A stretch of DNA of 64,000 nucleotides from Enterococcus cecorum. GTDB lineage: Bacteria; Bacillota; Bacilli; Lactobacillales; Enterococcaceae. The notes beneath the pieces were generated by a model, which saw only the letters and a program-made list of their open reading frames with translations, did not search any database and was not told the DNA's origin. The stretch spans positions 1 to 64,000 of the forward strand of contig NZ_JAKUDS010000009.1 of assembly GCF_023221775.1 (NCBI RefSeq), in the 5' to 3' direction. Positions 34,698-43,052 of this stretch are shown here, piece after piece (position 1 is the stretch's first letter; each line of letters starts with the position of its first letter). The position numbers and the translations under genes are program-made.

Positions 34698-35090
34698 TTC
34701 TGTCATCCTTCCATCAAATCTATTTGCAAAAATATTACTGAAAACTTACAGCAATGACAAAAATTATACCATACAATCTTAACCATTTGCAAAGGAAAAA
34801 TCATATTTATTCTTCTTTCATGACGACCAGACATTCCTCTTGTCTTTTCAACAACGCGAACAATTCTAGTGCTGAAAACAAAATAAAGAAGGTAATGATT
34901 TTCCACTAATAGAACAATCACTTTTAGACAAAAACTTTCATTCATTATATGACAGCTATCATAAAATTATTTTCTTCTACAAAAATGTTATACTGAAAGG
35001 AGAGTTATTTAGGATTATTGAAATTTAAAAGACAATTGGAAAAATTAATTGATAAAAAAGATTCGTTCAAATCAGTACAGGCGGTGAAAC

Positions 35091-35441
35091 ATGAAGAAAA
35101 AAAGAATCATATGGGTGATATTCCTCATTGCCTTTTTGGGCGGCTATTTTATTTACAATCATGGGGAAAAAAATACAATCTATATCACAAATCACACAAA
35201 TTTATCCTTTGCTGATATGAGGGTAAAGTTTCGTGGGAATGTCAATCAAAGCTTACAAGCAAAGAAAAAGATAAAGATACCGAAAGATTTTACTGGTCAA
35301 ATTACACTTCAAATCAAGAATAAAAATTCAACCAAAACGCACTATATTTCTGGTTATTATGAATATGCTTTTCAAAAAACATTCACCGTTTACATCAGTC
35401 AAAATACCAACAATCAGCTTACAGTAAAAATCAAAGAATAA
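35091..35441 (+). CDS. Small signal-anchored protein of unknown function
   Basis: A 116-residue protein with a basic start (MKKKRI), one membrane segment (about 6-22) and an extracytoplasmic domain rich in beta-strand residues. It is preceded by AGGCGGTG and followed by a strong terminator, so it is a monocistronic gene. A TATACT -10-like sequence lies about 100 bp upstream (34986-34996). No family is recognised. Confidence 0.7.
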   Translation: MKKKRIIWVIFLIAFLGGYFIYNHGEKNTIYITNHTNLSFADMRVKFRGNVNQSLQAKKKIKIPKDFTGQITLQIKNKNSTKTHYISGYYEYAFQKTFTVYISQNTNNQLTVKIKE

Positions 35442-35457
35442 GCACGATACTTAAAGA

Positions 35458-35491
35458 AACGCCATCTAAAATTACATGATTAGGTGGCGTT
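35458..35491 (+). terminator. Terminator after the 116-residue gene
   Basis: AACGCCATCTA (35458-35468) pairs with TAGGTGGCGTT (35481-35491), one T-G pair, followed by ATTTAGCATTCATTATTTT. Confidence 0.8.
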
Positions 35492-35574
35492 ATTTAGCAT
35501 TCATTATTTTAAAACTTGATTTAAATATCATATCTGTAAAACATCTAGAAGTCTTTCAAAAAATCACTTTGAAA

Positions 35575-35606
35575 GCAAAAAAAAATACACCAGTCAATAC
35601 TGATGT
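35575..35606 (-). terminator. SRP RNA terminator
   Basis: ACATCAGT and ACTGGTGT form an 8-bp stem on the minus strand followed by ATTTTTTTTT. Confidence 0.85.
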
Positions 35607-35701
35607 AATCAATCAGACACATGGAAAGACATGCTTAGTGCTGCTTCCTTCCAGACCTGACACGCTTCACAAGCTTCCCATTGTCCTAGCCATAACGGCA
35701 A
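35607..35701 (-). ncRNA. ffs: Signal recognition particle RNA (small, 4.5S-like)
   Basis: The minus strand carries the SRP domain IV signature GTCAGGTCTGGAAGGAAGCA around 35640-35662, with both flanking arms of the long hairpin (GACAATGGGAAGCTTG; CATGTCTTTCCATGTGTC). It is about 95 nt, the short form usual in Lactobacillales. It lies 3' of tadA, a common position, and binds Ffh encoded at 18.2 kb. Confidence 0.92.
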
Positions 35702-35706
35702 GACCT

Positions 35707-35735
35707 ATTATATACTATTTTCTGGTGAATGACTA
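35707..35735 (-). promoter_or_regulatory. SRP RNA promoter
   Basis: TAGTCA (35730-35735) and TATAAT (35707-35712) on the minus strand, 17 bp apart. It lies at the 3' end of tadA, and the -10 is about 6 nt before the RNA start. Confidence 0.7.
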
Positions 35736-36232
35736 GCCTTTTTTCGTAATTTTTTTGCTTCTCTTAGCTTTTTAAAAAATTGCGATAATAACTGACTACA
35801 TTCCTCAGCTAAAATACCTGACTCGACATAGCTCCAATGATTAAAGCGTTCATCGGTGGCGATATTTAATAAAGAACCACACGCCCCGCCTTTTGGATCA
35901 AATGCCCCGAAATAGATTTCTTCAACACGAGCTAACTGAAGGGCCCCACTACACATCACACATGGTTCTAAAGTCACAAATAATTGACTCTTTTCTAAAC
36001 GCCAACTACCGACCTTTTCACAAGCCTCTTGAATGGCAAACATCTCTGCATGGGCTGCGGCTTGTTGCTGCGTTTCTCTTTGATTATGTCCGCGACCTAT
36101 GATTTCACCTTGATAAACCACGACCGCTCCGATGGGAACTTCTGCCATTTGTTCCGCCTTTTTCGCTTCTTTGATGGCTTCTTTCATGAAATACTCTTTT
36201 TGTTCTTGGGTCAGACTGCTCCTTTTTTCCAT
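35708..36232 (-). CDS. tadA: tRNA-specific adenosine deaminase
   Basis: The 174-residue zinc deaminase has the catalytic HAE motif (AAAHAEMFAI) and the zinc ligands in EPCVMCSGAL. It converts A34 to inosine in tRNA-Arg(ACG). Length and N-terminal PIGAVVV segment match TadA. The 3' end contains the SRP RNA promoter. Confidence 0.95.
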   Translation of the reverse strand: MEKRSSLTQEQKEYFMKEAIKEAKKAEQMAEVPIGAVVVYQGEIIGRGHNQRETQQQAAAHAEMFAIQEACEKVGSWRLEKSQLFVTLEPCVMCSGALQLARVEEIYFGAFDPKGGACGSLLNIATDERFNHWSYVESGILAEECSQLLSQFFKKLREAKKLRKKASHSPENSI

Positions 36233-36260
36233 TTTCTCATCCTAACTTCTTATTAAGAAA

Positions 36261-36285
36261 AGTCCCAAGAGTAATTCTTGAGACT
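36261..36285 (-). terminator. Terminator after the YtxH-like gene
   Basis: AGTCTCAAGA pairs with TCTTGGGACT on the minus strand, one mismatch, followed by TTTTCTT. Confidence 0.75.
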
Positions 36286-36292
36286 ATCTGTA

Positions 36293-36637
36293 CTAATATT
36301 TGATTTTGATTTGTTTAATGACTGAACCAACTTTATCTTTGGCTTGGCTAGTCGCATTTTTAACTGATTCGCCATAAGTAGATAACTGTTCTTGACCTTC
36401 ACCGATTTTTTTACCGATGTTGATTAATGATTCAATATCTTTATCACTTAGACGGTCCACCATATCGCCAACAAAAGCATTGCCATTTAACTTATCGTCC
36501 ACAAATTTTTTGACTTTTTTGCGGTTTTGAACTTTTTTAACCTTTGTGATAATTTTATCGGCCACAATCGCTGAAGTAATCACCCCAGCTACTAAAGTGG
36601 TACTGACACCTAAGGCAATTTTTGTAGATGTTTTCAT
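36293..36637 (-). CDS. YtxH-like small envelope protein
   Basis: The 114-residue protein begins MKTSTKIALGVSTTLVAGVITSAIVA, a single membrane segment, followed by a basic, helical region with GKKIGEGQEQLSTYGESVKN. The layout resembles YtxH-type stress-related proteins, but the match is by architecture only. The ATG at 36637 is 8 nt after GGAG; the upstream GTG at 36646 is too close to that site. Confidence 0.7.
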   Translation of the reverse strand: MKTSTKIALGVSTTLVAGVITSAIVADKIITKVKKVQNRKKVKKFVDDKLNGNAFVGDMVDRLSDKDIESLINIGKKIGEGQEQLSTYGESVKNATSQAKDKVGSVIKQIKIKY

Positions 36638-36737
36638 AACCATCACTCCAATTCTTCTTTTGACCTTATTTTAACACATTTAGAAAACATTTTCATCGAT
36701 TATATAACGATTTGAGACAAATTCTTAGAGTTGTCTT

Positions 36738-37448
36738 TTAGTTGTCGCGATTGTTATTTCCAAAAAGAATAAATAAACGTAATAATTGAAGTAAGGTACT
36801 CACTGCAGCAGCCACATAAGTTAAAGCAGCGGCGGTTAAGACTTTTTTCACCATAGGCAACTCATCTTCAGCCAGTAAGCCACCTTCACTTAAAATTTGA
36901 ATGGCTCTTCTTGAAGCATCAAATTCGACAGGCAACGTGACTAATTGGAAAATAAAGACTAATGCAAATGCAATTAAGCCTAAGTTAATCAAAAATTGGC
37001 CACGTAATAAAACCCCGATTAAAATCAATGGGATAGACAAAGTCGAACCAATATTGACAATCGGTACAATGCCTGCCCGCAAACGCAATGGAAAATAATT
37101 TTTCGCATCTTGTACAGCATGACCACATTCATGAGCAGCCACGCCAATTGCCGCAACAGAAGTCGATTGCGCTGTAGCTTGGGATAAACTCAACATCTTC
37201 GTTTGGGCATTATAATTATCGGTCAAATCGCCCGCAATCCCTTGAACACCCACATTATGAATGCCTTGACTTTGTAAGATATACTGAGCAGCTTGCGTCC
37301 CGGTAATCCCTTTTTTACTCAAAACCTCGTCATATTTACGGTAAGTACTATTCACATAAGCCGAAGCCGCCATGGATAGCATAATTCCGATAATCACTAA
37401 AATATAGGTGGGATCAAAGAAAAACCCCATCGGATACATTCCATACAT
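36738..37448 (-). CDS. Membrane zinc metallopeptidase (YugP family)
   Basis: The 236-residue protein has the zinc-binding motif HECGH in GVAAHECGHAVQDAKNY and about four membrane segments, matching the Zn_peptidase_2/YugP family. A downstream E in PVEFDASRRA is a likely third ligand. The natural substrate is unknown. The ATG at 37448 follows GAGGTG by 6-8 nt; a GTG at 37457 overlaps that site. Confidence 0.88.
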   Translation of the reverse strand: MYGMYPMGFFFDPTYILVIIGIMLSMAASAYVNSTYRKYDEVLSKKGITGTQAAQYILQSQGIHNVGVQGIAGDLTDNYNAQTKMLSLSQATAQSTSVAAIGVAAHECGHAVQDAKNYFPLRLRAGIVPIVNIGSTLSIPLILIGVLLRGQFLINLGLIAFALVFIFQLVTLPVEFDASRRAIQILSEGGLLAEDELPMVKKVLTAAALTYVAAAVSTLLQLLRLFILFGNNNRDN

Positions 37449-37524
37449 ACCTTTCACCTCGTATCAATTTTCAAGAATAGTTTACCAAAAAAGTATGAAA
37501 AATTTGTAAACAGCTTTTGAAAGA

Positions 37525-37857
37525 TTATAGTTTCTTCACAAATTCTGATTTTAATTTCATCGCACCAAAGCCATCAACTTTGCAGTCAATGTTATGGTCG
37601 CCTTCTACTAAGCGAATGTTTTTGACCTTAGTGCCTTGTTTAATCGCGCCACTTGCTCCTTTGACTTTTAAATCCTTAATCACAGTGACTGTATCGCCAT
37701 CTTGTAATTGATTGCCATTTGCATCAAGGACGACTAAGCCTTCTTCTTGGACTTGATCTTCTGGTGACCATTCATGACCGCATTCAGGGCAAATCAATAA
37801 CCCACGATCCTCATAAGTATATTCTGATTGACACATTGGACATTTTGGTAAAGACAT
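37525..37857 (-). CDS. PhnA/YjdM family protein
   Basis: The 110-residue protein has an N-terminal zinc ribbon ([25 protein letters not shown]) and the C-terminal PhnA domain ([27 protein letters not shown]). Despite the name, the family is not established as a phosphonate enzyme. AGGAGGAA precedes the ATG. Confidence 0.9.
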   Translation of the reverse strand: MSLPKCPMCQSEYTYEDRGLLICPECGHEWSPEDQVQEEGLVVLDANGNQLQDGDTVTVIKDLKVKGASGAIKQGTKVKNIRLVEGDHNIDCKVDGFGAMKLKSEFVKKL

Positions 37858-37923
37858 AAATTCCTCCTAAAATTGTTTTATTTTTCCTAATTTCTAATAT
37901 ACTTGAAAACAGGGTGACTTGCA

Positions 37924-38012
37924 AAGAAAATTTATTTCTGACTTAAATTCTTTGCGTTATCTAATCTGCCTATCTATAACCATTTTGCTACTCCTGCTGG
38001 TAACTGATATAC
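37924..38012. repeat. Direct repeat, left copy, flanking the type III TA segment
   Basis: An 89-bp sequence recurs at 39093-39180 with few differences (for example TTTCTGAC versus TTTCCGAC). It includes a hairpin of AAGAAAATTTA with TAAATTCTTT and ends in AACTGATATAC. The interval between copies holds the pseudogene and toxin-antitoxin locus. Confidence 0.85.
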
Positions 38013-38113
38013 GGGAGTTTGACACTTGTGACCTCTAAAATAGTCTATAAACGTTGATATAACAAGCAAAAATCTGTCAAATTTACCCTTCATTTTTGTT
38101 GCATGTGCTTTAT

Positions 38114-38326
38114 TCAAAAACATTTGACCGCATAAACAAAACCCTTTCTGCCACTTTAGTCACTGTATTTTTGGGCGTTTTTTGAATCAGTGGTTAAATA
38201 AAAGGCATAACCAAAATCACCACGTTGAATAGTTCGCTCGTCGAATTTGTTGAATAGTTTTGGGCTTTCGGGGTATAAAATAAGCGTTTACATTTCTGGT
38301 TTATAATTTTTAGCAATTTTTTGCAT
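38114..38326 (-). pseudogene. Decayed DUF3990-like gene fragment
   Basis: One minus-strand frame starting at an ATG (38326) translates across two internal stops into a protein-like string including SPKLFNKFDERTIQRGDFGY, then AFYLTTDSKNAQKYS and, after the second stop, GRKGFVYAVKC. The DFG-x-x-FYLT-x-D-x-x-x-A pattern is that of DUF3990-type (ADP-ribosyltransferase-like) proteins. Stops at codon 13 and after KYSD show that it is broken. Only a fragment remains. Confidence 0.55.
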
Positions 38327-38373
38327 AAAAAAAAACAGTCGATTTCCACTGGCAATAGATATGTCGTATATAA

Positions 38374-38916
38374 CTAATTTTTTAGTTGATTGATAAAATC
38401 TTCTTTAGAAATTTTTATTCCTAGTTCATTATGAAAATTTCGTAGTGTACTATATTTATACGGATTTAATGTTCTAAATTTTACAATCTCTCCTTTTTCA
38501 ATTTTTGAACAAATTTGAATATATTTATTAACATAATTTTTAACACGGGAGAAAATACGATTTGAATTTTTTAGATAGAATCTTTTTTCATTCGGATCTT
38601 TAAAATGATATATTCTTGAATTATCAATGTGCTTTTCTTTTATAATAGTTAATTTACTAAAATCCAAAGCTTTTAAACATATTTTCCCATCATAACGTCT
38701 ATAAGTCGTATAAGGAAATAAATGTCTTGCACTTCTAAGGTTTTCAGAAATACCAGATCGTAGAGGGATTGCAATTAATAAATTATTAATATCAAGAATC
38801 ATCACACCATGACCACGTTCATTATCTTTTTGAAATTCATCTAAATTCTGATAAGTATCAAAGTAGTCTTGAGTTAGTAGATGAAAATATAGACTATTTT
38901 TATTAATTTTTGACAT
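38374..38916 (-). CDS. Type III toxin-antitoxin toxin (TenpN/ToxN-like endoribonuclease)
   Basis: The 180-residue protein matches the TenpN-type pattern of type III toxins: LTQDYFDTY near the start, ERGHGVMILDINNLLIAIPLRSGI, then ALDFSKLTIIKEK. These toxins are endoribonucleases inhibited by a small repeat RNA encoded just upstream, and many give phage defence. Here a promoter, a pseudoknot-like RNA and an intrinsic terminator precede the gene, the expected order. GAGG lies about 9 nt before the ATG. Base composition is more A+T-rich than its neighbours, suggesting acquisition. Confidence 0.78.
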   Translation of the reverse strand: MSKINKNSLYFHLLTQDYFDTYQNLDEFQKDNERGHGVMILDINNLLIAIPLRSGISENLRSARHLFPYTTYRRYDGKICLKALDFSKLTIIKEKHIDNSRIYHFKDPNEKRFYLKNSNRIFSRVKNYVNKYIQICSKIEKGEIVKFRTLNPYKYSTLRNFHNELGIKISKEDFINQLKN

Positions 38917-38935
38917 AAATTATACCTCTATAAAT

Positions 38936-38973
38936 ACAAAAAAAGGGTCTTTCTTTTTAGAGTCGCGACCCTT
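38936..38973 (-). terminator. Terminator between antitoxin RNA and toxin gene
   Basis: AAGGGTC (38973-38967) pairs with GACCCTT (38949-38943) on the minus strand and is followed by a T8 run. Type III loci use such a terminator to set the RNA-to-toxin ratio. Confidence 0.8.
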
Positions 38974-39036
38974 ACGACTTCATCAACTTGAGAGTATTAT
39001 CTTTTTTCAGTCGGTATTACTCTCCGACTACCTCTG
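38936..39036 (-). ncRNA. Candidate type III antitoxin RNA
   Basis: A strong minus-strand promoter gives a short transcript before the toxin gene. It contains stem 1 AGTCGG (39029-39024) / CCGACT (39014-39009). The loop bases AGAGTA (39023-39018) can pair with downstream TACTCT (38996-38991), linked by an A-rich stretch: an H-type pseudoknot, the known form of ToxI-class RNAs. It ends in the terminator at 38943-38973. Only one clear unit is visible. Confidence 0.65.
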
Positions 39037-39041
39037 TATAT

Positions 39042-39069
39042 ATTGTACCAAAAGTGGTGTCAATGTCAA
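39042..39069 (-). promoter_or_regulatory. Promoter of the type III TA locus
   Basis: TTGACA (39064-39069) and TACAAT (39042-39047) on the minus strand, 16 bp apart. Confidence 0.75.
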
Positions 39070-39092
39070 ACATTATAAATTATATAACAGAC

Positions 39093-39180
39093 AAGAAAAT
39101 TTATTTCCGACTTAAATTCTTTGCGTTATCTAATCTGCCTATCTATAACCTTTTGCTGTCCTCGCTGATAACTGATATAC
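39093..39180. repeat. Direct repeat, right copy, flanking the type III TA segment
   Basis: An 88-bp near copy of 37924-38012 in the same orientation, one base shorter after TATAACC. It ends just before the dapH terminator. Confidence 0.85.
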
Positions 39181-39185
39181 AAAGA

Positions 39186-39215
39186 AGGCCAAGTAGCCAC
39201 TTTTCTACTTGACCT
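39186..39215 (-). terminator. dapA-dapB-dapH terminator
   Basis: AGGTCAAGTAG pairs with CTACTTGGCCT on the minus strand, one mismatch, followed by TCTTTG. Confidence 0.75.
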
Positions 39216-39223
39216 CAATCAGT

Positions 39224-39937
39224 TTATTTACGTAAATCATCTAGAAATTCCGTTTTGCTAATCGTTTTTTCGTCTTTCATCTTGATGATTTTGGCAGGAC
39301 TACCCGCAACTACCGCACCAGCTGGCACATCTTCAGTTACGACAGCACCCGCAGCAACCACTGCACCTTCACCAATGCGCACACCTTCTAGTACAACTGC
39401 ATTGGCGCCGACTAACACATTGTCTTCCACAATCACTGGACTTGCTGAAGGTGGTTCTAAGACGCCGGCCAACACAGCACCCGCACCAATATGCGCACGT
39501 TTTCCTACTGTCGCGCGTGCACCTAAAATGGCTCCCATATCAATCATGGTCTCTTCGCCTACTACGGCACCAATATTAATCACGGCGCCCATCATGACGA
39601 CAGCATTTTTTCCGATAACAGCTTGGTCACGGATAAACGCACCTGGTTCAATTCGAGCGTCCACTTTGGTTAAGTCTAATAGTGGGACAGCGGAATTGCG
39701 ACGATCATTTTCTAAATAAGAATCCGTAATCTTATCTTGATGCGCATCTAAAAAGGCGGCTACTTTTGCTGCATCGCCAATCACAAAATGAAAATTCCCT
39801 TCACCAAAAATTTTCACTTCATCACTCGTCACACCAGATAAATCACCTTGAACATAGGCTTTGACTGGCGTTTGTTTCGTTGCATCCTTAATATATTTTG
39901 CTAACATATATGGATCGGTAAATTGTAATTCTGACAT
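39224..39937 (-). CDS. dapH: Tetrahydrodipicolinate N-acetyltransferase
   Basis: The 237-residue protein has an N-terminal DapH domain and a left-handed beta-helix of hexapeptide repeats ([21 protein letters not shown] onward, with IGAGAVLAG and VVAGSPAKI). It acetylates tetrahydrodipicolinate with acetyl-CoA, the first step of the acetylase branch. It lies 19 bp after dapB in a dapA-dapB-dapH operon. Confidence 0.95.
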   Translation of the reverse strand: MSELQFTDPYMLAKYIKDATKQTPVKAYVQGDLSGVTSDEVKIFGEGNFHFVIGDAAKVAAFLDAHQDKITDSYLENDRRNSAVPLLDLTKVDARIEPGAFIRDQAVIGKNAVVMMGAVINIGAVVGEETMIDMGAILGARATVGKRAHIGAGAVLAGVLEPPSASPVIVEDNVLVGANAVVLEGVRIGEGAVVAAGAVVTEDVPAGAVVAGSPAKIIKMKDEKTISKTEFLDDLRK

Positions 39938-39956
39938 TTTCCACCTCGATAAATTC

Positions 39957-40715
39957 TTAATTTTGATTCACTAAATCAGCCATATTATATTTGCCACTTG
40001 GCTGTTTGGCAAGAAATTCGGCTGCTTCAAGGGCACCTTTGGCAAAAATATTGCGTGATAAAGCGGTGTGTTTAAATTCTAAAATCTCATCTTCACCCGC
40101 ATAAATCACGATATGCTCACCAGGAATCGTGCCTCCACGAACCACTGAAATCCCTAATTCACTCGTTTTGCGCGCTTCATCTTTAGGCGTGCGGTCATAG
40201 ATATATTCTTTTTTCTCCTGACAAACTTCATTGATGCTATCAGCCAATAATAAAGCCGTTCCACTCGGTGCATCTTTTTTCTGATTATGATGTTTTTCAA
40301 TCATTTCAATATCATAATCTTTTTCTAAAATTGGTGTCACTGCTTGCAAGGCCTTAATCAAGACATTAATCCCTAAAGACATGTTCGCCGACTGAAAAAT
40401 CGCAATTTCTTCACTTGCTTGGTCAATCGTTGCTTGAATGTCTGGTGTTAACCCTGTAGTAGCAACAACAACTGGCAAGTGTAACGCTTTGGCATCGTTA
40501 ACTAACCGCGCCACAGCTGAAAAGTGTGAAAAATCAATCACGACATCCGCTGTTTCTTTGACTTGTGCTAATTGAGCATAAACTGGAAAATCACTAGGTA
40601 AATCCGTATTTTGATCAATGCCAGCTACGACCGTCATTTCTTCTTTGGCTGCAATCATTGACTGTAAGACTTTCCCCATTTTGCCATGACAACCACTTAA
40701 AATAATTTTTAGCAT
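39957..40715 (-). CDS. dapB: 4-hydroxy-tetrahydrodipicolinate reductase
   Basis: The 252-residue protein has the nucleotide-binding GCHGKMGKV near its N-terminus and the substrate-binding [15 protein letters not shown]. It reduces the DapA product with NAD(P)H. It lies 30 bp after dapA. Length and motifs fit the family. Confidence 0.96.
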   Translation of the reverse strand: MLKIILSGCHGKMGKVLQSMIAAKEEMTVVAGIDQNTDLPSDFPVYAQLAQVKETADVVIDFSHFSAVARLVNDAKALHLPVVVATTGLTPDIQATIDQASEEIAIFQSANMSLGINVLIKALQAVTPILEKDYDIEMIEKHHNQKKDAPSGTALLLADSINEVCQEKKEYIYDRTPKDEARKTSELGISVVRGGTIPGEHIVIYAGEDEILEFKHTALSRNIFAKGALEAAEFLAKQPSGKYNMADLVNQN

Positions 40716-40745
40716 GTTTTCACCCTTTCTAACGCGATTGATGAG

Positions 40746-41627
40746 TTATAACAAACCATAATTTTTCATTTCTTTGGCTAATAATTCGACCGTTTTTTCT
40801 TCTGGTTGGTCTAGTGGTAAGCGATAGTAGGTATCATAGCCTTTAAGCATACCGACTGCTTTTTTAATCGGCACTGGATTGACCTCGCTAAAAATCGCAT
40901 CAATTAATGGTTTTTGTGCTAATTGTACGGCTAAGGCTTCTTTTGTTTTGCCCTCTAAATAATCATGCACCATTTGCGAAGTTTGTTTTGGTGCAATATT
41001 ACCAATCGTAGAAATCACACCTGAACCACCCACAGACAATAATGGAAGCACTTGATCATCATTTCCTGAATAAAGCGCAAAGTCCTCATCAACCAGACGC
41101 GCAATCTCCACAATTTGTGAAATATCGCCACTTGCTTCTTTAATACCGACGACATTAGGAATTTCTTTTAACTCTTTGACAATCGCCGGTGTTAAATTCA
41201 TCCCTGTCCGTGAAGCCACTGAGTATAAAATAACTGGTAAATCAACACTGGCACAAATTGCTTGATAGTGTTTGATAATGCTTTTCTTCGTTGCTTTATT
41301 ATAATATGGTGTCACGACCAATAATGCATCGGCCCCCACTCTTTGGGCTGCTTGCGATAATTCAATCCCATGTTGGGTATTATTGGAACCTGTCCCACCA
41401 ATTACTGGGATACGGCCATTTACTTGTTTGACCACTGCCTCAATCACGGCGATATGTTCTTGATCGTCTAAAGTTGAAGCTTCTCCTGTTGTCCCACACG
41501 CGATAATGGCGTCGGCTCCTTGTTGTACATGCCATTCAGCTAGCTCTTTTAACTTATCGAAATCCACCGTTCCATCTGCTAACATTGGGGTAATCAGCGC
41601 GATTCCTGCACCTGTAAAAATTGCCAC
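40746..41627 (-). CDS. dapA: 4-hydroxy-tetrahydrodipicolinate synthase
   Basis: The 293-residue TIM-barrel enzyme has CGTTGEASTL, the catalytic tyrosine in VVTPYYNKAT and the Schiff-base lysine in VVGIKEASGD. It condenses pyruvate with aspartate semialdehyde. It is the first gene of its operon and is divergent from the deacetylase-lysA-dapF operon. No lysine riboswitch is visible in the 255-bp control region. Confidence 0.97.
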   Translation of the reverse strand: MAIFTGAGIALITPMLADGTVDFDKLKELAEWHVQQGADAIIACGTTGEASTLDDQEHIAVIEAVVKQVNGRIPVIGGTGSNNTQHGIELSQAAQRVGADALLVVTPYYNKATKKSIIKHYQAICASVDLPVILYSVASRTGMNLTPAIVKELKEIPNVVGIKEASGDISQIVEIARLVDEDFALYSGNDDQVLPLLSVGGSGVISTIGNIAPKQTSQMVHDYLEGKTKEALAVQLAQKPLIDAIFSEVNPVPIKKAVGMLKGYDTYYRLPLDQPEEKTVELLAKEMKNYGLL

Positions 41628-41728
41628 TTTTTGACACTTCCTTTCAAATTTATCATTAATTGTTCATTTTCATTAGTTTTCAGACAATAAAATGAAAAAA
41701 TACTAACAAAACAATATGAATTGCTCTA

Positions 41729-41758
41729 ATTATATTATATAATGTAAATACTTAGCAA
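41729..41758 (-). promoter_or_regulatory. dapA operon promoter (candidate)
   Basis: On the minus strand TTGCTA (41753-41758) and TATAAT (41729-41734) lie 18 bp apart. Confidence 0.5.
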
Positions 41759-41808
41759 GGAATATTCACTAATTTCTGCAAAAAATTTTTCAAAAATAAG
41801 CAGGTTAG

Positions 41809-41837
41809 TTGCATTCAATCTTAATAATTAATATGCT
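41809..41837 (+). promoter_or_regulatory. Promoter of deacetylase-lysA-dapF operon
   Basis: TTGCAT (41809-41814) and TATGCT (41832-41837), 17 bp apart, about 45 bp before the start codon and next to AAGGAGG. Confidence 0.65.
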
Positions 41838-41882
41838 AATGAATATATCACAAGAAATATCCCTAAGGAGGTTTGCATAAAA

Positions 41883-43052
41883 ATGTTAATTTCTCAAGAC
41901 GTAGCGCAACTCAAAGACCTCGTGACGAAACATCGACGCGCGCTTCATCAAATTCCTGAGTTAGGCTTATCCGAATATAAAACAAAAGAATATTTATACA
42001 ATTTTTTGCAACAACTACCTAATATTGAAATCCATGAAATATTAGACACCGGGTTAGTCGCAATCTTTAAAGGTACCAAAGAAGGCAAGACATTAGGCTT
42101 TCGTACCGATATCGATGCTTTACCGATTACTGAAAATACTGACTTAGCCTTTCAAAGCACTCATCCTGGTAAGATGCATGCTTGTGGTCATGATGGACAT
42201 ATGGCTACCATGCTAGGCTTTGCACAATATCTTGCCACACATCCGCAAGAAATTATCGGTACCATCGTCTTAGTCTTTCAACCAGCTGAAGAAGGTCCTG
42301 GCGGTGCCCAACTTTTAATCGATGCCGGGCTTTTTGAAAAATATGGCATTGAACAAATGATTGGCTTACACGTCTTTCCAGAATTTGACGAAGGAATCAT
42401 CGCCTGTCGTAAAGGACCAATGATGGCAAGAAATGGCGAGGTCTACATCACAATCAAAGGTAAGAGTGCTCACGGGGCGCAACCACAAATCGGGGCTGAT
42501 GCGATTGTTGCTACTAGCGCGGTGATTTCAGGCCTACATACAATTATTTCGCGAAATCTTTCGCCGATGGATTCAGCCGTCCTCACTTTTGGTAAGATTA
42601 CCGGTGGCGATGCGATGAATATAATTGCCCAAGAAGTCAAAATTGAAGGTACGATGCGCGCATTTAGCGATGAAGTTTATGAAACGATGACCCGTCGTAT
42701 TGAAGAAATTGCGCAAAACATCGCCAAAGGATATGGTTGTGAAGCTGAAGTAACCTTTAATCATATGTATCGTGTGGTAGATAATGATGCACAAATGGTC
42801 GCAGCCTTAGAAAAAATTGTTGGAGATAGCTATGTTACGACCCCACCTTATATGCTCGCTGAAGACTTCTCAATGTACCAGCAAAAGGTGCCAAGTCTCT
42901 TTTTCTTCGTAGGTATTCGCAATGAAGCATTAGGCTATACACATCCTTTACACAGCGATCAACTACAATTTAATGAAGAATATTTACTCGGCGGTGTGGA
43001 ATGTTACCGTCAATTAATGAAAGAATTAAATCAACAAGGAGTCCTGCAATGA
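41883..43052 (+). CDS. ykuR: N-acetyl-LL-diaminopimelate deacetylase (M20 family)
   Basis: The 389-residue metallohydrolase has M20 motifs: RTDIDALPI, MHACGHDGH, PAEEGPGGA and a late YTHPLHSD. It removes the acetyl group after PatA, completing the acetylase branch. Related M20 amidohydrolases act on hippurate or indole-acetyl amino acids, but the operon with lysA and dapF decides in favour of diaminopimelate. AAGGAGG lies upstream, and the stop overlaps the lysA start (ATGA). Confidence 0.92.
   Translation: MLISQDVAQLKDLVTKHRRALHQIPELGLSEYKTKEYLYNFLQQLPNIEIHEILDTGLVAIFKGTKEGKTLGFRTDIDALPITENTDLAFQSTHPGKMHACGHDGHMATMLGFAQYLATHPQEIIGTIVLVFQPAEEGPGGAQLLIDAGLFEKYGIEQMIGLHVFPEFDEGIIACRKGPMMARNGEVYITIKGKSAHGAQPQIGADAIVATSAVISGLHTIISRNLSPMDSAVLTFGKITGGDAMNIIAQEVKIEGTMRAFSDEVYETMTRRIEEIAQNIAKGYGCEAEVTFNHMYRVVDNDAQMVAALEKIVGDSYVTTPPYMLAEDFSMYQQKVPSLFFFVGIRNEALGYTHPLHSDQLQFNEEYLLGGVECYRQLMKELNQQGVLQ

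Noticed and set aside
34703-34945. 80-codon ORF upstream of the MFS gene, minus strand
   Set aside because: No ribosome-binding site, unlikely composition, and it overlaps the MFS promoter region. Probably spurious.
39255-39719. 154-codon + strand ORF inside dapH
   Set aside because: Alanine/threonine/proline-rich translation is the antisense of the hexapeptide repeats of dapH, so it is a shadow.
41628-41882. Lysine riboswitch in the dap control region
   Set aside because: The region is short and A+T-rich and has no extended paired helices of the L-box type.
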